A DNA stretch of 64,000 bases from Tractidigestivibacter scatoligenes (GCF_001494635.1 NZ_LOJF01000011.1:1-64000), one strand, 5' to 3'; counted from the stretch's first letter, positions 15,873 through 24,803 are shown. Numbers and translations: made by a program. The notes: generated from the letters alone by a model not told the origin.

Positions 15873-16862
15873 ATGGACGGGACCACGACAAGGCGCGCGT
15901 TCCGCCTCGCCATGGCGACGGCGCTCGCCGTCGGCATCGCCCTCCTCGTGCCGCGTCCCGCGTGGGCGTCCATCGGCGACGACATCAACTCGTGGATGTG
16001 CGGGGTCCTCCGGGACACCTGCAACTGGATCTTCGACGCCCAGGCCAAGGTGCTGGCCTCTATAGGCGTCGACGGCGTCCTCTCGAAGCCCTTCGACAGG
16101 ATGCTGGGGACGGCGGGCGAGGTGACCCTCTTCGACATCGCCCGCGGCGTGTGGAAGACGGCGGTCCTGCCCATCGGCTGCGGGGTCCTGAGCATGGTCT
16201 TCACGGTCCAGCTCATCCACCTCTCCCAGCGCATGGACGGCAACGCCTCGATGCCGGCCGTGCGGGAGGTCGTCTTCCTGCTCGTGTTCTTCGCCGTCTG
16301 CCTCTTCCTGGTGCAGAACTCCTTCGAGCTCATGCGCGCGGTCTACGAGGTGGCGCGGCTAGCGATAACGAGGACGACCTCGGCATTCGGGTCCGGCGGC
16401 GCGATGGACCTCGCAAAGGTCTCGATCGTCACCACCGAGGACAGCGTCCCCGCCCTGGTCGCGATGATCGTCGTCGCGCTCGTGAGCTGGGTCGTGGTCA
16501 TCGTCGCCTACGTGGTGGCGCTCGTCGTCTCGTGGGCCCGCGCCATCCAGCTCTACCTCATGGCTGCCCTCAGCCCGATCCCTCTTTCTCTGCTGGGGCT
16601 CGAGGACACGCGCCAGGCGGGCGTCGCGTACCTCAGGAGCTTCGCCTCCGTGTGCCTCGCCGGCCTCATCATCACCGTCACCCTCATCGCCTTCCCGGTC
16701 GTGCTGGGAGGGCTCAACGCGGCGAGCGCCGGCGCGGGCGCCGCCGTCGACACCGTGGTCGGGGGCCTCAGCTACGCGCTCCAGTACCTCGCGATGTGCG
16801 TGCTGCTGATCCTCTCGCTCACGAAGAGCGGCTCCTGGGCCAGGGACGTCCTGGGCGGGTAG
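15873..16862 (+). CDS. TrbL/VirB6-like membrane channel protein
   Basis: 329 residues from ATG 15873, two bases after the previous stop. A cleavable signal peptide (PRPAWAS site near residue 30) is followed by about six transmembrane helices, among them LPIGCGVLSMVFTVQLIHLS, VVFLLVFFAVCLFLVQNSFE, MIVVALVSWVVVIVAYVVAL and the last near 300-318. The topology and the AIQLYLMAALSPIPLSLLGL motif are typical of VirB6/TrbL-type proteins of Gram-positive ICEs. It forms the polytopic core of the DNA channel. Confidence 0.8.
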   Translation: MDGTTTRRAFRLAMATALAVGIALLVPRPAWASIGDDINSWMCGVLRDTCNWIFDAQAKVLASIGVDGVLSKPFDRMLGTAGEVTLFDIARGVWKTAVLPIGCGVLSMVFTVQLIHLSQRMDGNASMPAVREVVFLLVFFAVCLFLVQNSFELMRAVYEVARLAITRTTSAFGSGGAMDLAKVSIVTTEDSVPALVAMIVVALVSWVVVIVAYVVALVVSWARAIQLYLMAALSPIPLSLLGLEDTRQAGVAYLRSFASVCLAGLIITVTLIAFPVVLGGLNAASAGAGAAVDTVVGGLSYALQYLAMCVLLILSLTKSGSWARDVLGG

Positions 16863-16920
16863 CCGAGCAGAGCCAATCGGCCGGGGCAGGCCCCGGAGGC
16901 AGGAGAACAGGAGGAAGGAC

Positions 16921-17445
16921 ATGGAAGGTCCGGAAGGCAAGCGAAGGGGGCGCGTCTGGCTCTCGTTCCACGAGAGGTTCGTGCGGAGGGCGGAGTACGC
17001 AGACCGCGAGACGGGCGAGGAGAGGGTCCTCAACACCGTGACCCTCCCCAGCGGGACCGTGGTCGACGGCACCGACTACGGCGGCTGGCAGTTCCACCCG
17101 AGGTACGTCGAGCCGAACCACTCCAAGTACCACGACGAGCACTGGAGGGACGTGCCGCTGCCCGCCGGAAGGGTCGTGAGGCTCAGCCGGGACGTCCTCG
17201 ACGCGGACGGCAGCCCGATGCCGGACGGAGAGGGCGGCAGCCAGAGGGAATTCGCGGAGGTCGACCCCGCGAGGCTCAGGCTGGCGCTCGTCGAGTCGCG
17301 GCGCAGGTGGTACGAGCAGAACGGGCGCGACCGAACGGAGGCCCGGGACGACGGCACGGATGGGCTCTCTGAGCGGGCGCAGGGCGCGCGGGCCGCCTCC
17401 GAGGCGATCGGGAGACCAGGCGCCACCAACCCACAGGAAAGATAG
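16921..17445 (+). CDS. Hypothetical ICE protein, 174 aa
   Basis: Starts at ATG 16921 behind a very strong AGGAGGAAGGAC site. It is soluble and charged, with two blocks that look structured: RGRVWLSFHERFVRRAEYAD near the N terminus, and GGWQFHPRYVEPNHSKYHDE followed by VPLPAGRVVRLSRDVLDADG. The C-terminal third is disordered. I do not recognise it. It is eight bases from the start of the adhesin gene and so co-transcribed with it and the transfer genes. Confidence 0.6.
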   Translation: MEGPEGKRRGRVWLSFHERFVRRAEYADRETGEERVLNTVTLPSGTVVDGTDYGGWQFHPRYVEPNHSKYHDEHWRDVPLPAGRVVRLSRDVLDADGSPMPDGEGGSQREFAEVDPARLRLALVESRRRWYEQNGRDRTEARDDGTDGLSERAQGARAASEAIGRPGATNPQER

Positions 17446-17453
17446 GAGAAGAG

Positions 17454-20400
17454 ATGAAAACCATGAAGGTGAGGGCCCGGTCGGCCCGTCGCGCCCTGAA
17501 GGCGTGGAGACGCGACGGAGGGGCGAGGCGCATGCAGGCCCTGGCGCTCTCGGTCGCGCTCGTGCTGGGCCAGCTGCTGGGGGCGCTCGCGCCCACGGTC
17601 GCGCACGCGGCGACGGGCGACACGGCCTACTTCTACAACGACACGTCGGGCGACGTGGGACCGTTCAGTGCGAAGACGTTCGGAGCCTACCAGCGAACCG
17701 ATGACGCGTCGGCATCCGGCGTGGCCTACTGCATGGACGGGGAGCTCGAGGGCCCCGGGCTCGGGAAGGTCACATACACGTGCGAGGGCGATGCCGACAC
17801 CGTCCTCGGCTACATCGTCGCCAACGGATACCCGAACCAGACCACCATCGGGGGCAGGGCGCTCTCGGCCGGCGAGGCGCGCGCCGTCACCCAGATGGCC
17901 ATCTGGTACCACCGGGGCTACGACCTAGGCAAGCAGGGGCTTTCCGCCGAGAAGCTCGACCTGTACGAGCTCGGCGTCGCCCTCTGCCGCGAGGCGGAGG
18001 CCTACGAGGCGTCGGGCGGGGCGAGCCTGCGGTGCGGCACGGTATGGTTCGCGACCACGGACAGGCAGCGGATGCTGCTCACGTCGGTCCCCACCGGCGG
18101 CGTGGAGCTTGTGAAGTCCTCGTCGAACCACGAGGTGACCGACGGCAACGGCAGCTACTCGCTCGCCGGAGCCGTGTACACCGTCTATTCGGACGAGGCG
18201 TGCACGCAGGCAGTCGCGACGATCACCACGGACGCCGACGGCCGAGGCTCGGTCGAGGGCCTGCGCGCCGGGAGCTACTGGGCGAGGGAGACCACCCCGG
18301 CGAGCGGGTACGCGCTCTCGCAGGACGTGATCGCGCTCTCCGTGGAGGCGGGCAGGACGACGAAGGCCACGGCGACGGACGCGCCGCAGACGAACCCCCT
18401 CGGTCTCGTGCTCGCCAAGGCCGACGCCGAGACGGGCGAGGCCTCCCCTCTCGGCGCCGCCAGCCTCGCGGGCGCGGAGTTCGAGGTCCGCTTCTACGCG
18501 GGTCAGTACGACGAGGGAGACCTCCCCGAGGACGCAACGCGCACCTGGACCGTGACCACGGGCGAGGACGGCACCGCGGACCTCTCGTCCGCCACGGGCG
18601 ACGAGCTCTACCGCGACGCGTCCGGGAACGCCGTCGTCCCCCTGGGCACCGTCGCCATACGGGAGACCAGGGCACCAGAGGGCTACAAGGCCTCGGTCGG
18701 GACCTTCGTGACGCACGTGACCGCCGAGGGCACCTCCGAGCGCGTCTCGACCTACGCCGCGCCGACCGTATCCGAGCAGGTACGCCGGGGCGACCTCGAG
18801 CTCGTGAAGGCGGAGTCCGGGAGCATGCGGCGCCTCTCGGGGGTCCCGTTCCGGATCACCTCTGCCACCACGGGCGAGTCTCACGTGATCGTCACCGACG
18901 AGAACGGCCAGGCTGGCACCGCGGCCTCCTGGAACGCCCATACGAGCCGCACCAACGCCAACGACTCGGCGGCGGAGGGCTCCTGGGACGCCTCGGCGGG
19001 CGTATGGTTCAGCGGCGCCACGGGCAAGGACACGGCCCCCGACGACTCGAAGGGGGCGCTGCCCTACGACACCTACACGGTGGAGGAGCTCCGCTGCTCC
19101 GCCAACGAGGGCCTCAGGCTCGTCAGCATGACCGTCACGGTATCGCGCGACGCCACGACCGTAGACCTGGGCACCATGGACGACGACGAGGGCCCGCGCA
19201 TCGCCACCACGCTCACCGGCGAGGGCGGAGAGCACCTCGCCGAGGCGGCCGGGAAGGTCACCCTCACCGACGAGGTCGCCTACGAGAACCTCGTCCCGAG
19301 CCAGGAGTACGAGCTGACAGGCACCCTCGTGGACCGCGGGACCGGCGAGGCGGTAACGGATGGGGACGGGAGTCCCGTCACCGCGAAGACGAAGCTCGTC
19401 CCCAAGCTCTCGAGCGGGAAGGCGAAGGTCACGTTCGAGCTCGACGCCTCGGGGCTCGCGGGCCGCTCCGTCGTGGCCTTCGAGGAGCTGTCCCAGGGCG
19501 GGACCACGGTGGCCGCGCACGCCGACGTCGACGACGGGGGCCAGACCGTGCTCTTCCCCCGCATCGGAACCACGGCGACGGACGCGGAGGACGGATCCCA
19601 CGAGGCCGCCGCGGACGGCGACGTCACCATCACCGATGAGGTCGCCTACGAGAACCTCGTCCCAGGCAGGGAGTACGAGCTGACCGGCACGCTCATGGAC
19701 CGAGAGACCGGCGAGGCCGTGACAGGGGCGGACGGCAGGGCCGTGACCTCAACCACCAGGCTCACGCCGGAGTCCGGGTCCGGCACTGCCGAGGTCACCT
19801 TCAGCTTCGACGGGTCCGCCCTGGCGGGGCGCACGGTGGTCGCGTTCGAGACGCTCTCGCTCGGGGGAAGGGAGTACGCGGCGCACGCGGACCTCTCGGA
19901 CCAGGGCCAGACGGTCACGTTCCCGGGCATCCGCACGACCGCCTGCGACGCCTCCGACGGCGACAAGGTCATCGACGCGGCACCGGGGCAGAAGGTCACG
20001 GACACCGTGGCGTACTCGAACCTCGTTCCCGGCGCCACCTACAGGCTGACGGGCAGGCTCGTGGACCGCGACTCCGGCAAGGAGCTCGCGACCGCGGAGG
20101 CGGAGATCGCGCCCGAGTCGGCCACCGGCACCGCAGAGGTCGCGTTCGACGTGGACGGCACCGGCCTCGAGGGAGGGAGCCTCGTCTGCACGGAGGAGCT
20201 CTCGCGCGACGGCAAGGTGGTCGCCGTGCACGCGGACCTCTCCGACGAGGGGCAGACCGTGAGCCTCCCCGGCATCCACACGACGGCGACCGACGCCGAC
20301 GACGGCGACCACGAGGCCACGGCCTCGGAGCGGGTGAGGATCACCGACAGGGTCGAGTGGTTCGGGCTCGTCGCGGGCCGCGAGTACACGGTGAACGGCA

Positions 20401-20876
20401 CCCTGGTCGACGGCGAGACCGGCGAACCCGTCAGGGACGCCGACGGCACGCCCGTCACGGCGAGCGCCACCTTCACGGCCGACGCGACGTCGGGCAGCAC
20501 GGACGTCACGTTCGAGTTCGACGGGAGCTCGCTCGCGGGTCGCGACGTGGTCGCCTTCGAGACGATCACGCACGAGGGGAAAACCGTGGCCACGCACGCC
20601 GACCTCGAGGACGAGGGGCAGACGGTGTCCATCACCGAGGCCCCGCCCGAGACCCCGAATGAGGAGGAGAGCAAGGGCGGCGAGGGTCTGCCGAAGACCG
20701 GTGATGCTGGCATCCCGGTTGCCCCCATCGCGGGGCTCTGCGCCGCCGCCGGGCTCTCCCTCGCGGGCGCGAGGGCGCTGAGACGCCACGAAGCCCACGA
20801 CGAGTCCGAGATGCGCATCGAGCGCGGACCAGAGAGCGGACCCGACCCGCTGGGAGGAGGCGAGGACGATGAGTAG
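17454..20876 (+). CDS. LPXTG surface adhesin: thioester domain, SpaA domains, four VaFE repeats
   Basis: 1140 residues from ATG 17454 (ATAGGAGAAGAG upstream). A long signal peptide is cleaved near AHA (residue 52). A thioester domain follows with the pairing Cys93 (AYCMD) and Gln148 (AVTQMAIW). Three SpaA/prealbumin-like domains occupy about 210-580. Four VaFE repeats (about 580-1060) each carry a T-D-x-V-x-Y-x-N-L type start and a VVAFE-like end; in the third this motif is VCTEE. The LPKTG sorting signal is at 1079-1083, with a hydrophobic helix, RR, and an unusually long acidic tail of about 28 residues. It is likely wall-anchored by a sortase encoded elsewhere and isopeptide-stabilised. 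In this operon it could hold donor and recipient cells together. Confidence 0.85.
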   Translation: MKTMKVRARSARRALKAWRRDGGARRMQALALSVALVLGQLLGALAPTVAHAATGDTAYFYNDTSGDVGPFSAKTFGAYQRTDDASASGVAYCMDGELEGPGLGKVTYTCEGDADTVLGYIVANGYPNQTTIGGRALSAGEARAVTQMAIWYHRGYDLGKQGLSAEKLDLYELGVALCREAEAYEASGGASLRCGTVWFATTDRQRMLLTSVPTGGVELVKSSSNHEVTDGNGSYSLAGAVYTVYSDEACTQAVATITTDADGRGSVEGLRAGSYWARETTPASGYALSQDVIALSVEAGRTTKATATDAPQTNPLGLVLAKADAETGEASPLGAASLAGAEFEVRFYAGQYDEGDLPEDATRTWTVTTGEDGTADLSSATGDELYRDASGNAVVPLGTVAIRETRAPEGYKASVGTFVTHVTAEGTSERVSTYAAPTVSEQVRRGDLELVKAESGSMRRLSGVPFRITSATTGESHVIVTDENGQAGTAASWNAHTSRTNANDSAAEGSWDASAGVWFSGATGKDTAPDDSKGALPYDTYTVEELRCSANEGLRLVSMTVTVSRDATTVDLGTMDDDEGPRIATTLTGEGGEHLAEAAGKVTLTDEVAYENLVPSQEYELTGTLVDRGTGEAVTDGDGSPVTAKTKLVPKLSSGKAKVTFELDASGLAGRSVVAFEELSQGGTTVAAHADVDDGGQTVLFPRIGTTATDAEDGSHEAAADGDVTITDEVAYENLVPGREYELTGTLMDRETGEAVTGADGRAVTSTTRLTPESGSGTAEVTFSFDGSALAGRTVVAFETLSLGGREYAAHADLSDQGQTVTFPGIRTTACDASDGDKVIDAAPGQKVTDTVAYSNLVPGATYRLTGRLVDRDSGKELATAEAEIAPESATGTAEVAFDVDGTGLEGGSLVCTEELSRDGKVVAVHADLSDEGQTVSLPGIHTTATDADDGDHEATASERVRITDRVEWFGLVAGREYTVNGTLVDGETGEPVRDADGTPVTASATFTADATSGSTDVTFEFDGSSLAGRDVVAFETITHEGKTVATHADLEDEGQTVSITEAPPETPNEEESKGGEGLPKTGDAGIPVAPIAGLCAAAGLSLAGARALRRHEAHDESEMRIERGPESGPDPLGGGEDDE

Positions 20877-20991
20877 CCAGTTGGGAGGCCTCGCCTGGTT
20901 CGTCCTCGGCGTGCTCAACGGGGCGACGGCAGTCGCTGCCCTCGCGCTATGCAGGGCGGCCGGGCTCGCCGACGGGTGTGGAGAGGAATAG
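20869..20991 (+). CDS. DUF3789-like small membrane protein, 40 aa
   Basis: Starts at ATG 20869, overlapping the adhesin stop by 8 nt, with GGGAGGAGG upstream. The 40 residues are one transmembrane helix (GLAWFVLGVLNGATAVAALA) followed by LCRAAGLADG. This fits the DUF3789 family of tiny ICE proteins (pattern G-x(n)-G-x-A-LCxA). Function unknown. It is the last gene of the transfer operon. Confidence 0.6.
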   Translation: MSSQLGGLAWFVLGVLNGATAVAALALCRAAGLADGCGEE

Positions 20992-21003
20992 GCACGGCAC
21001 AGT

Positions 21004-21026
21004 GGGCGGTCCCGAAGGGGCCGCCC
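21004..21026 (+). terminator. Hairpin after the transfer/adhesin operon
   Basis: A 10-bp stem GGGCGGTCCC/GGGGCCGCCC with one G-T pair and loop GAA follows DUF3789 by 12 bp. Only a short CGTCTT tail is present, so termination may be partial with read-through to ardC. Confidence 0.5.
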
Positions 21027-21048
21027 CGTCTTCCACAGGGAGGAAGAG

Positions 21049-22137
21049 ATGCGCGGGGAGAAGGGCAAGGACACGCTCGCCGAGGGGCGGGCGAGGCTCG
21101 TCGAGTCGCTGGCTAGGGCGATGGAGGAGGAAGGCCTCTCGTGGTACGCGGGATGGGAGAGGTGCTGGTCAGCGAGGAACGCCGCGACCGGCGCGCGATA
21201 CAGGGGCATCAACAGGCTCTCCCTCGCCGCCGCGTCCGCACGCTGCGGATTCGATGATCCCAGGTGGATCACGTACAACCAGGCGCGCGAGGCGGGCTGG
21301 CACGTGCGGCGCGGCGAGCGGGCGCAGGCAACGGTGGAGTTCTGGAGCTGGTACGTGCGCATCGTGCGCGCGGGGAGGCAGTCGGTCGTGACGGTCCAAA
21401 GGGCACTCGAGCTCGTCTCGACGGGGAAGATCACCGAGGGGGACGTCTGCGGAGAGAAGTTCCTGAGGGGAAGAGGAGCCTGGGTCTTCAACGCGAGCCA
21501 GGTTGAGGGCGTCCCGCCACTCCCTGTGCCGCATGCGTCGGACCCGAGGTCGCAGCCCTGGAGGGTCGCCGACGACCTCGTCGCGTCGTCGAGGTGCCCC
21601 GTGAGGGAGACGAGGAGCGACGACGCCTTCTACGCCCCCGCGGAGGACGCAATCACCATGCCGCTGCGCGGGCAGTTCGAGTCGGCCGAGGGCTTCTGCA
21701 GGACGCTCATGCATGAAATGTGCCACTCGACCGCGGGAGAGCTCGGCAGGCCGCTCCCGACCGACCACGAGTCCTACGCGTTCGAGGAGCTGGTCGCGGA
21801 GCTTGGCAGCGCCTTCTCCGCCGCGGACGCCGGGCTCGACATGTCGGCTGTGGCGAAGGGAGGGTCGGTGCAGACCTGGACGCAGAACCACGCGGCGTAT
21901 CTCAGGTCGTGGCTGGACGAGATCAGGGACGACCCATCCGCGCTCGCCCGCGCCGCCTCGGAGGCTTCGCGGGCCTCCGACCTCGTCATCGGCAGGTACG
22001 AGAGGACGAGGGACGAGCGGCTGCGGCCGCGCGCGAGGGACGAGACGCCGCTCGCAGAGAGGGCGGGATCCGCAAGGGAGGCTTCGGAAAGGCTCGCTGC
22101 GTGGGACATGACACCAGAGGACATGAGGGCAAAGTAG
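21049..22137 (+). CDS. ArdC-family antirestriction protein
   Basis: 362 residues from ATG 21049 behind GGGAGGAAGAG. The N-terminal ArdC DNA-binding domain has the pattern WYAGWERCWSARNAATGARY then RGINRLSLA. The C-terminal zinc-metallopeptidase-like domain has HEMCH (His222, Glu223, His226) and the downstream EELVAELGSAF helix that supplies the third ligand. ArdC proteins bind single-stranded DNA and protect incoming DNA from restriction in the recipient. Placement next to the transfer genes fits early expression after entry. Confidence 0.85.
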   Translation: MRGEKGKDTLAEGRARLVESLARAMEEEGLSWYAGWERCWSARNAATGARYRGINRLSLAAASARCGFDDPRWITYNQAREAGWHVRRGERAQATVEFWSWYVRIVRAGRQSVVTVQRALELVSTGKITEGDVCGEKFLRGRGAWVFNASQVEGVPPLPVPHASDPRSQPWRVADDLVASSRCPVRETRSDDAFYAPAEDAITMPLRGQFESAEGFCRTLMHEMCHSTAGELGRPLPTDHESYAFEELVAELGSAFSAADAGLDMSAVAKGGSVQTWTQNHAAYLRSWLDEIRDDPSALARAASEASRASDLVIGRYERTRDERLRPRARDETPLAERAGSAREASERLAAWDMTPEDMRAK

Positions 22138-22189
22138 TAAACCAGCAGGTAGACGAGCTGCTGTAAGGCCATCTGAGGCCATCTGGGAG

Positions 22190-22214
22190 CGCCCCGGACC
22201 AACCGTCTGGGGCG
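22190..22214. terminator. Weak hairpin after ardC
   Basis: CGCCCC (22190-22195) pairs with GGGGCG (22209-22214) between the convergent ardC and mobilization operons. There is no clear T run. Two GGCCATCTG repeats precede it. Confidence 0.35.
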
Positions 22215-22239
22215 AGGCCAGGCAAATAGGGGCATGCCC

Positions 22240-22347
22240 TCAGAACACGGCGCGCAGCGCCAGCCTCAGCGCCCAGATGAGGACGCGCAGGAATCCCCTC
22301 AGAACGGCGAGCGTGATCCTGCCCAGGGCCGAGAAGAACCGCCTCAT
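22240..22347 (-). CDS. Small basic membrane peptide, 35 aa
   Basis: ATG 22347 overlaps the stop of the upstream gene (ATGA) and has GGAGGT six bases before it, a strong case for translation despite its size. The product is an amphipathic, Arg-rich hydrophobic helix: MRRFFSALGRITLAVLRGFL, then RVLIWALRLALRAVF. I know no family. It closes the mobilization operon, so a membrane role in mobilization is possible but unproven. Confidence 0.5.
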   Translation of the reverse strand: MRRFFSALGRITLAVLRGFLRVLIWALRLALRAVF

Positions 22348-22889
22348 GACGCACCTCCGAATCCGGGATCCGACGTTTGCGAGACCGTAGCACGCACGCG
22401 CGACAAGAATTCGAGGCTCCCGGCAGGCACGCCCATCCAAGCGCAGACCCTTTCCGTGGCATCTCGCGGGTCGTCGCCCGCCACCTCCGGGATCGAGAGG
22501 CCCGTACGGTACGCCCAGGCGGAAAGCGCCGGGAGGTCGGACGGGCCGTCATCGAGCATGGCGCGGACGTCATCGAGGCGCGACACGTCAACGAGCCCGC
22601 CTCCCGCCCTCAGCCACCTCGCTGCGCCGTCGACGTCCACCCTGGACACAGAGCCGAGCTCCTTTGGCGTCGCGAGCTGCGCCCGCCATCCGCGGCGCCT
22701 CCTGAGCGCCTCACCCTCCGCGACGCCCTGGGAGTCGTAGTAGTCGAGCTCGAGCCAGATGCCGTCGTCCCCCAGCGAGAGCACGAGGTCGGAGAGGACG
22801 CTCCTCCCGGGAAGCGGGTCCGGCCGTGTGAGTCTGTCGGAGTCGAACTCCTCCAGGCGCCCGTCCACGAATGACACCGTTACCCTCAT
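22344..22889 (-). CDS. Conserved-looking hypothetical protein of the mobilization operon
   Basis: 181 residues from ATG 22889, overlapping the relaxase stop by 4 nt. It opens with a beta-strand-rich part (MRVTVSFVDGRLEEFDSDRL, IWLELDYYDSQG) and ends with helices (LPALSAWAYRTGLSIPEVAG, RVCAWMGVPAGSLEFLSRVR). I do not recognise a domain. Tight coupling to the relaxase suggests an accessory role in DNA processing. Confidence 0.6.
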   Translation of the reverse strand: MRVTVSFVDGRLEEFDSDRLTRPDPLPGRSVLSDLVLSLGDDGIWLELDYYDSQGVAEGEALRRRRGWRAQLATPKELGSVSRVDVDGAARWLRAGGGLVDVSRLDDVRAMLDDGPSDLPALSAWAYRTGLSIPEVAGDDPRDATERVCAWMGVPAGSLEFLSRVRATVSQTSDPGFGGAS

Positions 22890-24124
22890 CGCGGCCTCCC
22901 GTCCATGCGGCGGTCTTGCCCGAGCTCCGGCTGCTGCCGGCCGGTGCGCCCCTCGTCGTTCTGGGTGCTCTGGCGCACGCCACTGCGAGCGTCCTTCCTC
23001 TGCGCGTGCCCGGTGCGCCTCGCAGCCTCCCTGCGTTTCGGCAGCATGCCGTACTCCCTTGCCAGCGCGGCGGCGGCATCGATTCGCTCCCTCACGCCGG
23101 GCTCGTCGCAGCGCTCGGCCGCCGCGACGAGCTCCTCTACGGAGCGTGCGCGCGTCTCCTCGATCACTGCGACGGCGGAGGAGAGTCCCCTGAGCTCGGA
23201 GAAGTCCCTGAGCTCGATGGCGCGGCGCGCCGCTTCCTCAACGCTCACGACGGACCCGTCCGGCAGGAGCGCCTCTCCGCGTCGCGCGGCGAGCCTCGTG
23301 AGCACGTCTGTGCGGCGGTAGTCGGTGCCGAGCCGCGTTCCGCTCACCCTCCTAGAGGGCTGGTCTGCGAGGGAGAAGGTCCAGTCGCTGCCGTCGCCGC
23401 GGACGCTCGCCTCGACGCCCAGGCGCGAGAGTCTGCCGAGCAGCTCCCGCTCCGTCCTGGAGGAGGCGATGGCGACGTCGACCCTCGACCGGATGTCTGC
23501 GACCCAGGAGTAAGCTCCCCTGGAGGAGAGCTCCGCCTCCGCGCGTCCCACGTGGACCCTCTGGTAGTTCTCCCGCGAGGCGCGCTTGCGCGTGTCAGGG
23601 TGCCCTGCGTCGATCCTGCCCTCGAAGTGCGAGAGTCCCATGTTCCGCGCGATCGCCTGGAGGCGCCCGTTCAGGAGGCCGGGGTCGGGGTCGCGGAGCC
23701 TGTTCCCCGTGGCGAGGTTCGTGTTGTTCACAATCACATGCGCGTGGGGGATGCGCCCCTCGTTGTCGTCGTGGTAGACGATGGCCACCTGGAAGTCCGG
23801 GAAGCTCTCCTCGGCCCAGCGCACGGCGAGCCCTCTGAGGTCCGCGAGCGAGACGCCGTCGCGCGGGTCGGGCGAGAGGACGTAGTGCTTGTAGGTCCTG
23901 GCCGGCCTGCCGCGCCAGGGGGCGTCGTTGCCGTTTGCGCGCCTGGTCTCGTCCATGGCCACGTCCCATTCGAAGTCGTCCACGCCGCGCCCCGACTGTC
24001 GCACGGCCTCGTCGATCCGCGAGAAGTGCAGCAGGTCTCTGGCAAGCGCCCTCCCGTCCCGCTCGAGGTACCTCCTCGCGGCTGCGAGACCCGTGTGCCC
24101 CGATATGGCCTTGATCGCCGGCAT
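22886..24124 (-). CDS. Relaxase/mobilization protein (MOBP-like)
   Basis: 412 residues from ATG 24124 (GGAG upstream). The open frame extends further 5' but only this start removes overlap with the mobC-like gene and begins MPAIKAISGHTGLAAARRYL. Tyr19 is the candidate nicking residue. The metal-binding His motif is PHAHVIVNN (His127, His129, Asn133), preceded by His118. The C-terminal half is a charged, partly coiled accessory region. It would nick oriT, which probably lies in the intergenic region at 24565-24839, and lead the strand through VirD4. The MOB subclass is my estimate. Confidence 0.8.
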   Translation of the reverse strand: MPAIKAISGHTGLAAARRYLERDGRALARDLLHFSRIDEAVRQSGRGVDDFEWDVAMDETRRANGNDAPWRGRPARTYKHYVLSPDPRDGVSLADLRGLAVRWAEESFPDFQVAIVYHDDNEGRIPHAHVIVNNTNLATGNRLRDPDPGLLNGRLQAIARNMGLSHFEGRIDAGHPDTRKRASRENYQRVHVGRAEAELSSRGAYSWVADIRSRVDVAIASSRTERELLGRLSRLGVEASVRGDGSDWTFSLADQPSRRVSGTRLGTDYRRTDVLTRLAARRGEALLPDGSVVSVEEAARRAIELRDFSELRGLSSAVAVIEETRARSVEELVAAAERCDEPGVRERIDAAAALAREYGMLPKRREAARRTGHAQRKDARSGVRQSTQNDEGRTGRQQPELGQDRRMDGRPR

Positions 24125-24129
24125 GCGCG

Positions 24130-24564
24130 TCAGCTCCAGAGGAAGACGGCGGGCCTGTCGGAGAGCCTCGCCACGTCCTCGCGGAGGCACCCGATGGAGT
24201 CCGCCACGTAGGTCATCTCCGCGTCCACGACCCTGAGCGTCTCGAGCGCGTCCTCGGCAGCCACCTCGTCCGGCGACTCGCGGGCGACCTTGGCGATGGT
24301 GTTCAGCGCGGCCACGGACTGGTTGTAGAGCGTCCCTATGGAGCGCAGGTTTCTCACGATGCCGTGCGAGGTCTCGTAGTCGAAGGCGACGGTGCCGACG
24401 CCCATGCGCGCCCCGCCGTCCGCGAGGCAGTGGATGAGGAGCCTCACCACCTGGCTCCTCGAGCAGGAGAGCTCGGCGGAGGCCCTGCGCAGGGCCTCGA
24501 GCTCCTCGTCGGACACGCGGACGTTCAGGCGGTTCGGCATGGCGTCTCGGCTCAAGTCGGTCAC
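24130..24564 (-). CDS. MobC-like relaxosome accessory protein
   Basis: About 144 residues from GTG 24564; ATG 24540 is an alternative. An N-terminal ribbon-helix-helix segment (NRLNVRVSDEELEALRRASA, then SCSRSQVVRLLI) is followed by a helical region including RNLRSIGTLYNQSVAALNTI, the region typical of MobC proteins. It ends five bases before the relaxase start. MobC proteins bind and open oriT for the relaxase. Confidence 0.75.
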   Translation of the reverse strand: MTDLSRDAMPNRLNVRVSDEELEALRRASAELSCSRSQVVRLLIHCLADGGARMGVGTVAFDYETSHGIVRNLRSIGTLYNQSVAALNTIAKVARESPDEVAAEDALETLRVVDAEMTYVADSIGCLREDVARLSDRPAVFLWS

Positions 24565-24617
24565 CCCCAGGGGCGCGGGGCATCCCCCGCAGAGCGAAAG
24601 GACGGTCGGACGGTTCT

Positions 24618-24737
24618 GCCCGCGGGGGCGTCCCCCGGGGCACAGACGCCAGTCTGCGCCAACGGGGCTGCCTCCGCGGCCAGCCTGTCCGCGCCGTCCG
24701 CCGCGTCCATCCTGGCCACCGTGGGTGTACAGGATGG
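24618..24737. other. Candidate origin of transfer (oriT)
   Basis: The intergenic region upstream of the mobC-like gene contains nested inverted repeats: 24618-24641 (GC-rich), CAGAC/GTCTG at 24643-24656, and CCATCCTG at 24707-24714 paired with CAGGATGG at 24730-24737. ATCCTG is the core of MOBP-family nic sites of the RP4 type. Both strands carry CATCCTG here, so the nicked strand cannot be decided from sequence. Confidence 0.55.
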
Positions 24738-24764
24738 GCTACTTGCTGTCCCCGGAGAAGCTTG

Positions 24765-24803
24765 TTTACGGATAGGGGCAAACTGCTAGAATGTAGTTAC
24801 ATT
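24765..24803 (+). promoter_or_regulatory. Promoter with palindromic operator for the restriction-like operon
   Basis: Possible -35 TTTACG (24765-24770) and -10 TAGAAT (24787-24792), spaced 16 bp. The palindrome AATGTA-GT-TACATT (24790-24803) overlaps the -10. The first gene of the operon encodes a ribbon-helix-helix protein, so autorepression at this site is a reasonable inference. Confidence 0.45.

Noticed and set aside
19190-20640. Regularly repeated DNA that might suggest a CRISPR array
   Set aside because: The units are about 350-370 bp, coding, and diverged; they are VaFE protein repeats. No CRISPR array or cas gene is seen in the window.
17925-21491. Long minus-strand open frames opposite the adhesin gene
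   Set aside because: They follow the repeated VaFE codons in antisense and show no domain. The plus strand has signal peptide, thioester and LPKTG.
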